A stretch of 64,000 nucleotides of DNA from assembly GCF_009650095.1 (NCBI RefSeq), contig NZ_CP045915.1, positions 806,001 through 870,000 of the forward strand, read 5' to 3'. Made by a program: the position numbers and the translations under genes. Source of the DNA: Gracilibacillus salitolerans. GTDB taxonomy: Bacteria; Bacillota; Bacilli; Bacillales; Amphibacillaceae. The notes under the pieces are model-generated. The model saw only the letters and a list, made by a program, of their open reading frames with translations. It did no database searches and was not told the DNA's origin. This document shows, in pieces, positions 57,638-64,000 of this stretch. Each line of letters opens with the position of its first letter. Position 1 is the stretch's first letter.

Positions 57638-57757
57638 TTGCATAAGTGCAACTAACTTAGGCTTTTGCCATTCAGTTTAATGATAATCTAAGTAATCCAA
57701 TCCTTTACAGACGAAGAGCCTAGGTTACGCAACAAGTTAAAGGTGCGTTCGCTCTTC
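57638..57757 (+). other. Structured leader or repeat before the RNA helicase gene
   Basis: TTGCATAAGTGCAA (57638-57651) is a small hairpin. TAACTTAGGCT (57653-57663) can pair with AGCCTAGGTTA (57717-57727), 11 bp with one G-U. A competing stem joins GAAGAGC (57713-57719) to GCTCTTC (57751-57757), with ACGCA/TGCGT inside. The two folds exclude each other, as in an attenuator, but the segment could equally be a dispersed intergenic repeat. Confidence 0.5.
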
Positions 57758-57826
57758 TTATATTTGAATATGATTAATGGTCTGCGCAAATAGTATAAGT
57801 AAATCTAACATAAATGAGGGTAACAA

Positions 57827-59269
57827 ATGAACGAAATAAATTTTGAGAGCTATCAATTAAGTGATGAAATAAAAAAAGCACTAGATGTATTAAAATACAA
57901 TACGCCTACAAAGGTACAAAGTGAAGTTATTCCACGAGTATTGGAAAATCAAGATTTAATAGTGAAATCTCAAACCGGAAGTGGAAAGACTGCTGCTTTT
58001 GGTATTCCTATCTGTGAAAAAATGGTATGGGAGGAAAATAAGCCACAAGCATTAGTGCTAACTCCAACAAGAGAGCTAGCTGCTCAAGTTCGTGAAGATA
58101 TAACCAATATCGGCAGATTTAAACGAATAAAAGCATTAGCTGTATATGGCAAAGAACCATTTGCTATTCAAAAGGATGAACTGAAACAAAAAACACATGT
58201 AGTTGTTGGTACACCAGGTCGAGTAATGGACCATATCGAACAAGAGACATTAGACTTAGAGCAAATAAAGTATCTTGTCATTGATGAAGCAGATGAAATG
58301 CTTAGGATGGGCTTTATAGATGAGGTAGAAGCTATCATCAAACAGGTACCACCAAACAGAATAACGATGTTATACTCTGCAACCATACCAAAAGAAATTG
58401 AAAAGCTCTGTCATAAATATATGCAAGATCCCATAAATGTCGAAATTTCAACAGAGGTCACAACTGACCGTATTGAGCACAGTTTATTTGAAGTGAAAAA
58501 AGATTTAAAAATGGATCTACTCAAGGATGTGACCATTGTTGAAAATCCAGATAGTTGTATTATCTTTTGCAACACACAAGATCAAGTAAAGGAAGTATGG
58601 ACTGAACTAGAACAAGCTCATTACGCTTGTGAACAGATTCATGGTGGACTAGAGCAAGAAAAACGATTTGCTGTAATGGAAGGCTTTAAAATGGGGGAAT
58701 TTCGTTATCTTGTAGCAACAGATGTAGCTGCAAGAGGCATAGATGTGGATAATGTGTCTCTCGTTATTAACTTTGATGTTCCAATGGAAAAGGAAAGCTA
58801 TGTACACCGAACAGGAAGAACAGGTCGTGCAGGTAATAAAGGGAAAGCAATCACATTTGCAGCTGATTTTGAAGGGAAATACTTACGACCAATAGAGAAA
58901 TATATTGGTTTTGCGCTCCGTAGACGGGAGCTACCTTCGAAAGAGGAAGTAAGGGAAGTAAAAGTAGACTTCGATAAAAAAATGACGGAAAGACGCATTG
59001 TGAAAAATAATAAAACAGCGAGAATTAATCAAGATATTATGAAGCTACACTTTAATGGCGGTAAAAAGAAAAAAATCCGGGCGGTGGATCTTGTCGGTAC
59101 TATTTCCAATATACCAAATGTCACAGCAGATGATATCGGGATTATTACCATTAAAGATAATTGGTCTTATGTTGATATTTTGAATGGCAAAGGATCTTTA
59201 GTTTTGGAAGCGATGGAACATACAAAAGTCAAAGGTAAAAGATTAAAAGTAAGTAAAGCGATGAAATAG
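57827..59269 (+). CDS. dbpA: DEAD-box RNA helicase, DbpA/YxiN type
   Basis: A 480-residue helicase. The Q motif region is [33 protein letters not shown], motif II is VIDEADEML, motif III is SAT, and motif VI is [10 protein letters not shown]. The last 75 residues ([36 protein letters not shown]) form the DbpA RNA-binding domain, which in relatives recognises hairpin 92 of 23S rRNA during large-subunit assembly. The ATG follows GAGGGTAACAA. It lies behind the cold-shock gene and its structured leader. Confidence 0.93.
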   Translation: MNEINFESYQLSDEIKKALDVLKYNTPTKVQSEVIPRVLENQDLIVKSQTGSGKTAAFGIPICEKMVWEENKPQALVLTPTRELAAQVREDITNIGRFKRIKALAVYGKEPFAIQKDELKQKTHVVVGTPGRVMDHIEQETLDLEQIKYLVIDEADEMLRMGFIDEVEAIIKQVPPNRITMLYSATIPKEIEKLCHKYMQDPINVEISTEVTTDRIEHSLFEVKKDLKMDLLKDVTIVENPDSCIIFCNTQDQVKEVWTELEQAHYACEQIHGGLEQEKRFAVMEGFKMGEFRYLVATDVAARGIDVDNVSLVINFDVPMEKESYVHRTGRTGRAGNKGKAITFAADFEGKYLRPIEKYIGFALRRRELPSKEEVREVKVDFDKKMTERRIVKNNKTARINQDIMKLHFNGGKKKKIRAVDLVGTISNIPNVTADDIGIITIKDNWSYVDILNGKGSLVLEAMEHTKVKGKRLKVSKAMK

Positions 59270-59348
59270 AATATCTAACGCTGTATGATTAACTTTAATT
59301 ACTAAATCGCAAAATTAAGTCCTAAATTGAATAATGAGTAGTTTTTCC

Positions 59349-59379
59349 GGCTAAGGTTATTTTGACTTTGGCCTTTTTA
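59349..59379 (+). terminator. Terminator after dbpA
   Basis: GGCTAAGGT pairs with ACTTTGGCC using G-U pairs, followed by TTTTT. Confidence 0.7.
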
Positions 59380-59744
59380 TTTGTTTTTTTACTTAAAAAC
59401 TTCGATCTATATATAGTGTTGGATAGAAAATGGAATGGCCATATAATGTGTTCAGGGTTACAAGCGTCTGTGGTATAATATACTGGTTGCTTTTCTGCAC
59501 ACGTATAGAAAGAACAAATTGGAACATGATATCCCTTTTCTAAATGGATTGTACAAGCTTATATTTTTTTGATAAGTTCGAAGGTTCATATGGAGTCAAG
59601 CGGTTAATTGCTTGACTATTCCGTATTAATAAAAGCATAGAGAATCCAGTTGCTCTGGAACCATAAATCAAATGCGTTCTTTTTTTCATAATAAAAGGGA
59701 AATAAAAATGCGGGTTCTAGATTTTTAAAGGAGAGCTTAATAGG
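59380..59744. other. Gene-free stretch with one hairpin
   Basis: GTCAAGC (59595-59601) pairs with GCTTGAC (59610-59616), extended by GGA/TCC flanks. Nothing else is recognised in this stretch. Confidence 0.4.
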
Positions 59745-59807
59745 ATGAAAGACTTTTATATTGATTGTCTAAAAAGGTTAAAAAGGACAGAAGGAGATGG
59801 ATGGAAA

Positions 59808-60416
59808 ATGATTACGATAGATGGGGTAGTAGGTGTAGGAAAAACAACTTTAATGGATATAGTTGTAGAAGAGTTAGGGTATACACCATTTGAAGAACCC
59901 GTTGTGAATAATCCGATTTTAGATAGATTTTATTATGACCGGGAACGGTACAGTTTTCCGTTACAAGTATTCTTCTTAAATGAGCGTTTCAAACATATAA
60001 AAAATGCTAGTAAACTTAACCAGGCTGTACTGGACCGTTCGATTTATGGAGATGTTATTTTTGCAAAAATGCTAAAAGATAGCGGAGAAATGTCTGAAGA
60101 AGAATTCAACATTTATTTAAGTTTATTCAAAAATATGATAGAACATTGTCAACCTCCAGCATTAATGATATACCTTGAAATATCAACAGATGAAGCGATT
60201 CGTCGTATTAACAAACGTGGCAGAAGCTATGAAGTCGATACGGAAGATGCGTATTGGGAAAGGTTGAATAAAGAGTACAAAGAATATTTTGAAGTATATG
60301 ACGCTTCACCTGTTTTGAAAATTAATGTAGATAGATTGGATTTTGAGAACAATCCAGCAGATCGTGAATATGTCATAGCTCAAATAAAAAAAGAATTAGA
60401 TGTACTAAACGTATAG
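59808..60416 (+). CDS. Deoxynucleoside kinase (dGK/dCK family)
   Basis: A 202-residue P-loop kinase of the deoxynucleoside kinase family. Walker A is DGVVGVGKTTL at residues 5-15, followed by EEPVVNNPIL, the DRSIYGD catalytic motif (ERS-type) and the lid RINKRGRSYE. It phosphorylates deoxyguanosine, deoxyadenosine or deoxycytidine for salvage. The start at 59808 gives the normal family N-terminus (MITIDGVVGVGK) with AAGGAGATGGATGGAAA before it. An in-frame ATG at 59745 also has GGAGAG and would add 21 residues. Bacillus genomes usually carry a dgk-dck pair; only one copy is here. Confidence 0.88.
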   Translation: MITIDGVVGVGKTTLMDIVVEELGYTPFEEPVVNNPILDRFYYDRERYSFPLQVFFLNERFKHIKNASKLNQAVLDRSIYGDVIFAKMLKDSGEMSEEEFNIYLSLFKNMIEHCQPPALMIYLEISTDEAIRRINKRGRSYEVDTEDAYWERLNKEYKEYFEVYDASPVLKINVDRLDFENNPADREYVIAQIKKELDVLNV

Positions 60417-60597
60417 AAGTTAAAATACGAGAGTATAGTGACGAGCGATATAAACTGTGTTAGTGAGAGTGCGAAGGGTCTTACTGCATAGTTTTTCACT
60501 TTCATAGTACTTCACCTGTAATTAAAAGACCACACATGTTCACATAAACAATTTGTATCAAAGAAATCGTATTTATTCCTTACTTTTCTAATCATTT

Positions 60598-60634
60598 AAA
60601 AGATCACTCAAGATTTACCTGAGTGATCTTTTTA
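60598..60634. terminator. Bidirectional terminator
   Basis: AGATCACTCA (60601-60610) pairs with TGAGTGATCT (60620-60629), with As before and Ts after. It separates the kinase from the convergent copper genes. Confidence 0.85.
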
Positions 60635-60650
60635 GACTTTTCCAATTCCT

Positions 60651-61742
60651 TTACATCGTAACAGCATTCATTAGTCCAAGGTACAGACTTATGGCAGAAA
60701 GTCCGGCCATTACAAGAGCCAAATAAGGAGAAGTTCTTTGGGCGAAAGTGTAGAGAATACAGCCTAAAAACAATAGACCTACTAGTAAGAACAATACACT
60801 TAGTCCGTTTAGTTCTAAGATTAAATCTGTAGTGGCTGGAACAGAAGCAAATGTCTGAAATAAAATAGACGATTCTCCTGTTGTCAGTGTCTGTTCTATA
60901 TTATGTGGTGGTTCTTGCTCAGTCATAGATGCCGTTACTGCAATAACAGTTATAATAATGACACTTTCTGCGCGCCACCAATTCCTCGGAGAATATTGTG
61001 CATCCTTCTTTACTCTTTTTCGAATGAGCACGCTATTGATAAAGGCGAAAAAGAGAATCGGAATAAACAACAAAAACTTCCATAATAATGATTGGCCATA
61101 TGGTAATGTCCACGAATCAACGATACTTTCGTTTAAGAAATAGTTCATAAACATTCCCGATAAAGCTAAAATAGCTACACAGCCAATGGCAAACGGGGTG
61201 AACCAGCTAATGAACTCCTGCCAGTTGTCATCATTTTGCGAGAACCAACTGGTGATTAATAATACACCAATCCATGCGCTAACAGCAATATAATGAAACA
61301 GATGTGCTGCTGCTCCAGGATAGCTTCCCATACTAGCTGAATGCCCAACAGCAGCCTGCGTAAATAACATCCCGAAAGTTAAGAAAATCCCCAGAGTATA
61401 CAAAATTGGAAGTGTAGCATTTTGACGTAACACGAACAATAAAATGAGAAATAAGAGAGTTAACAAGCTTAATGCCAGCCAAGCATGTCCTAGCGCAATA
61501 TTGCTTATAACATAACCTATACTTGCAACAATAGACTCTTCCCTGTAATTGTTCAGTGTGAAAGCCAGATCTAACAATGAAATGAATGAAAGTAAAGGGA
61601 TAAGAATAATGGCTATAGCCAATGTTTTCTTTGGCATGACGACAGATGTTTTCATATCCTTAGGAATAACCCCAAGTAGACAACTTCCCATAAGAATGGC
61701 AAAACAAATGTATAGCAAGCCATTACTTATCGATACAATCAT
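60651..61742 (-). CDS. copD: CopD family copper-resistance membrane protein
   Basis: A 363-residue membrane protein with about nine helices. The CopD domain holds conserved histidines in QAAVGHSASMGSYPGAAAHLFHYIAVSAWIG (about residues 130-160). Together with CopC it takes part in copper handling at the membrane, in B. subtilis as the YcnJ fusion for copper uptake. Here the two domains are separate genes that overlap by four bases. Copper import versus protection cannot be told from sequence. Confidence 0.85.
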   Translation of the reverse strand: MIVSISNGLLYICFAILMGSCLLGVIPKDMKTSVVMPKKTLAIAIILIPLLSFISLLDLAFTLNNYREESIVASIGYVISNIALGHAWLALSLLTLLFLILLFVLRQNATLPILYTLGIFLTFGMLFTQAAVGHSASMGSYPGAAAHLFHYIAVSAWIGVLLITSWFSQNDDNWQEFISWFTPFAIGCVAILALSGMFMNYFLNESIVDSWTLPYGQSLLWKFLLFIPILFFAFINSVLIRKRVKKDAQYSPRNWWRAESVIIITVIAVTASMTEQEPPHNIEQTLTTGESSILFQTFASVPATTDLILELNGLSVLFLLVGLLFLGCILYTFAQRTSPYLALVMAGLSAISLYLGLMNAVTM

Positions 61743-62305
61743 TTTCTCTTCTTCCTAAGCATAAGAATGGCGAGAATAGCAACAACAATAAGAACAATGG
61801 CGATCACAGCTATTAGTGTGGAATTTTCATTCGCTTCATCAGTACTGTCTTTTGTCACATTTTCTTCTACCTGATCAGATTCAGTTGCTTCTTCTTCGGT
61901 AGCTTCTTCTGATGCTTCTTCTGTTTCCTCGACTACGTCTTCTTCCTCTACATTTTTAAATTGGTAAGACAGCTCTTGTTCCATCACATGTCCGTCTTCA
62001 CCAGCAATACTGTAAGAGAGCGTGTAATTCCCATCTTCCATTTGATCTGGTAGAGTGACAACGAGCGTGTCCGCTGGTTCATGGGTAACTTTCTCTACCG
62101 GTAATTCCTCCCCATGCTCATGTGTTAAGGTGATTTCATTTAGTTCTTGGACTGTCGATTCAAACATTAACGTAATGGTTCCCGTATCTTCATTCAAGAC
62201 CGAATTTTCTTCTGGATCTGAGGTTTCTAGGTGGGTATGTGCACCAACTGCAGTTGGGAAAGCAATCAGTAATACAATACTAAAAAATAAGAGTCGTTTA
62301 ACCAT
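61739..62305 (-). CDS. copC: CopC domain protein, membrane anchored
   Basis: A 188-residue protein. The signal peptide (residues 1-21) is cut so that the mature chain begins HTHLETSDP, giving the N-terminal copper-binding histidine brace typical of CopC. A second ligand lies in AGEDGHVMEQ. After the beta-sandwich (about 22-115) comes an acidic linker rich in Glu and Thr and a C-terminal membrane anchor ending in KKRK. It delivers or holds Cu(II) for CopD, whose gene overlaps its stop. GGAAGGAAGATGTGAA is upstream of the ATG. Confidence 0.9.
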   Translation of the reverse strand: MVKRLLFFSIVLLIAFPTAVGAHTHLETSDPEENSVLNEDTGTITLMFESTVQELNEITLTHEHGEELPVEKVTHEPADTLVVTLPDQMEDGNYTLSYSIAGEDGHVMEQELSYQFKNVEEEDVVEETEEASEEATEEEATESDQVEENVTKDSTDEANENSTLIAVIAIVLIVVAILAILMLRKKRK

Positions 62306-62529
62306 TTCACATCTTCCTTCCTGATTTCTAGTAATATATCTCTTTTATAACAGACTTATACCTCTTATACTATGGACAAATTGCAACAAATTCATGATGA
62401 AAATATGAAGGATGCAGTTGATGAGTTCAAAACAGAATCGAATTGTTTGTGTCGTTATAAGAGAATCATTGACACCAAGGAGACCAAACAATGTCTGTAT
62501 AAATCCTATTCTGTCAAGAAAAAATAGGT

Positions 62530-62573
62530 TTGTCATAAACCTCGCGACAAAGTTAGTTTTCAAGTATCTTGAA
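62530..62573 (+). promoter_or_regulatory. Inverted repeats in the mtlA promoter region
   Basis: TTGTC (62530-62534) and GACAA (62546-62550) are inverted copies in the 21-bp segment TTGTC-N11-GACAA, reminiscent of MtlR activator sites. Then TTCAAG-TAT-CTTGAA (62559-62573) is a perfect palindrome. Both lie 70-110 bases before mtlA, suitable for regulatory sites. MtlR control is inference. The rest of 62306-62642 has a 51-codon open frame from 62372 without a ribosome-binding site that is not called. Confidence 0.4.
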
Positions 62574-62642
62574 GGTAGGATAACTGTGTCATATGATTTA
62601 AATAGAGGGATATAAAAAACTACATGGAAAGGGAGAAATATA

Positions 62643-64000
62643 ATGGCTCAGTCAAACATAAAGGTAAAAGTCCAACAGTTTGGTAACTTCCTTAGTTCTA
62701 TGGTAATGCCAAACATCGGTGCATTTATTGCATGGGGACTTATTACTGCGTTATTTATTGCAGATGGTTTTCTTCCGAATGAAAACCTTGCAAAATTAGT
62801 TGATCCAATGGTGTTTTACTTACTACCATTGTTAATCGGTTACACAGGGGGTAAATTAATTCATGATCAGCGTGGTGGTGTCGTAGGTGCGATCGCTACA
62901 ATGGGGGTTATTGTAGGCGCTCCAGATACACCGATGTTCTTAGGTGCCATGATCATAGGGCCGCTTGGTGGTTACGTGATTAAAAAGTTCGATCAAGCAA
63001 TGGAAGGCAAAATTAGATCTGGTTTTGAAATGTTGGTGAACAACTTTTCTGCTGGTATTCTTGGTGGATTACTTGCAATTCTTTCATTCTTAGCTATTGG
63101 TCCAGCAGTAAATGGATTTACCCAACTACTTGTTGCAGGTGTGGATTGGTTAATTGGTGTAGGTCTATTACCATTAACAAGTATCTTTATCGAACCTGCC
63201 AAAATCTTATTCTTAAATAATGCAATCAATCATGGAATTCTTTCTCCAATTGGTTTAGAACAGGCTAGAAGTACAGGTGAGTCTATTCTTTTCTTATTAG
63301 AAGCAAACCCGGGACCAGGTCTTGGTGTATTATTAGCATTTATGTTGTTTGGAAAAGGAAGCGCAAAACAGTCTGCTCCGGGAGCAGGAATCATTCATTT
63401 CTTTGGGGGTATTCATGAAATTTACTTCCCATATGTATTGATGCGCCCAATGCTGTTAATTGCTGTTATTCTAGGTGGTATGAGTGGAATTTTCACCTTA
63501 GTGCTACTTGGTGGAGGTTTATCGGCTCCTGCATCACCTGGTAGTATATTTGCGATTGCTGCAGTTACACCTGGAAAAGCAAGTGTTTACTTTGCCAACT
63601 TTGCTGCTGTAATCGTAGCTACGATTGTTTCGTTCGTTGTTTCTGGATTTGTGTTAAAATCAGGTAAACAAGATGATGAAGATATTGAAGAAGCAACAAA
63701 AAAAATGCAAGAAATGAAAGGGAAGAAAAGTTCGGTGGCTGGAGCAATTCAGGCCAACCAAGGTATTTTACCAGAAGATGTGAATAAGATTGTCTTTGCT
63801 TGTGATGCTGGAATGGGATCAAGTGCAATGGGAGCTTCCCTGCTACGTAAAAAAGTGAAAGCAGCAGATCTAAATGTTTCTGTCACCAACACTGCCATTA
63901 GTAACTTACCGGATGATGCACAGGTGGTTATTACGCAAGAAGAGTTAACACCGCGTGCAAAAGGTAAATTACCTAGTGCTTATCACATTTCAGTAGATAA
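62643..64000 (+). CDS. mtlA: PTS mannitol-specific EIICB component (partial, cut by window end)
   Basis: The frame is open from ATG 62643 to the end of the window, 452 codons, and the true end lies outside. Residues 1 to about 340 are the EIIC membrane domain ([48 protein letters not shown]). A linker rich in Lys follows, then the EIIB domain with the phosphorylated cysteine in [14 protein letters not shown] near residue 387. It imports mannitol as mannitol-1-phosphate. AAAGGGAGAAATATA precedes the ATG. In Bacillaceae mtlR, mtlF and mtlD usually follow. Confidence 0.95.
   Translation, partial: MAQSNIKVKVQQFGNFLSSMVMPNIGAFIAWGLITALFIADGFLPNENLAKLVDPMVFYLLPLLIGYTGGKLIHDQRGGVVGAIATMGVIVGAPDTPMFLGAMIIGPLGGYVIKKFDQAMEGKIRSGFEMLVNNFSAGILGGLLAILSFLAIGPAVNGFTQLLVAGVDWLIGVGLLPLTSIFIEPAKILFLNNAINHGILSPIGLEQARSTGESILFLLEANPGPGLGVLLAFMLFGKGSAKQSAPGAGIIHFFGGIHEIYFPYVLMRPMLLIAVILGGMSGIFTLVLLGGGLSAPASPGSIFAIAAVTPGKASVYFANFAAVIVATIVSFVVSGFVLKSGKQDDEDIEEATKKMQEMKGKKSSVAGAIQANQGILPEDVNKIVFACDAGMGSSAMGASLLRKKVKAADLNVSVTNTAISNLPDDAQVVITQEELTPRAKGKLPSAYHISVD

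Noticed and set aside
62372..62527. 51-codon frame MDKLQQIHDENMKDAVDEF... before mtlA
   Set aside because: No ribosome-binding site, no family and an imperfect inverted repeat (ACAGAAT...ATTCTGT) runs through it; could be an old mobile-element trace but cannot be supported.

Overview
The window is low-GC DNA with strong Shine-Dalgarno sites, many ATG/GTG/TTG starts and Bacillus-type gene orders (pcrB-pcrA-ligA-camS-gatCAB-dgkB-rlmCD, gbsR/gbsA, ahpC/ahpF, narK with an Fnr box). It most likely comes from the chromosome of a Bacillaceae member. The glycine-betaine synthesis genes, a betaine-type binding protein and the kinds of intergenic repeat suggest a halotolerant genus near Oceanobacillus, Virgibacillus or Gracilibacillus, but this is inference without a search. 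No rRNA, tRNA, CRISPR array or intact insertion sequence was seen.

Layout. 1-8.3 kb: end of an unidentified gene, a Gfo/Idh/MocA oxidoreductase, a MocR-type regulator divergent from a DMT exporter, ahpF and ahpC on the minus strand separated by a 200-bp inverted-repeat element, then a NarK-type transporter fused to a PAS domain behind a textbook Fnr-dependent promoter. 8.4-15.5 kb: the most unusual region. It holds a MauE-like membrane protein, a membrane-anchored thioredoxin-like protein, an unlisted 28-residue cationic two-cysteine peptide gene with a perfect ribosome-binding site, an ABC-2 exporter, a CPBP (CAAX-type) membrane protease, a small membrane protein and a HlyD/MacB/ATPase efflux set. 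A tandem array resembling PhoP boxes lies in front. Together these look like a peptide toxin or signal system analogous to, but distinct from, the skf operon of B. subtilis. 15.5-16.2 kb: stacked hairpin repeats. 16.2-28.3 kb: conserved housekeeping block (lipid, DNA repair, tRNA amidation, rRNA methylation).

28.7-36.4 kb: Fur-controlled operon for a schizokinen/rhizobactin-type citrate-hydroxamate siderophore (decarboxylase, two NIS synthetases, N-acetyltransferase, N-monooxygenase), lacking its usual diaminobutyrate aminotransferase and any transporter. 36.7-42.6 kb: DUF1456 protein, a DUF1611 plus alanine/ornithine-racemase pair, a GNAT enzyme, a tRNA-dihydrouridine synthase, and gene fragments lying between them. 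42.8-48.0 kb: osmoprotection, with gbsR, gbsA, a GMC choline dehydrogenase and an orphan betaine-binding lipoprotein. Two matching 18-bp palindromes flank the gbsA promoter.

48.5-55.2 kb: a TPR-dynamin-like GTPase, a DUF3231 protein, two decayed gene fragments and a minus-strand operon of three membrane or membrane-linked proteins. 55.4-60.4 kb: an autoregulated TetR-hydrolase pair, a cold-shock protein, a DbpA-type RNA helicase behind a structured leader, and a deoxynucleoside kinase. 60.6-62.3 kb: copC-copD. The right edge cuts a mannitol PTS gene (mtlA).
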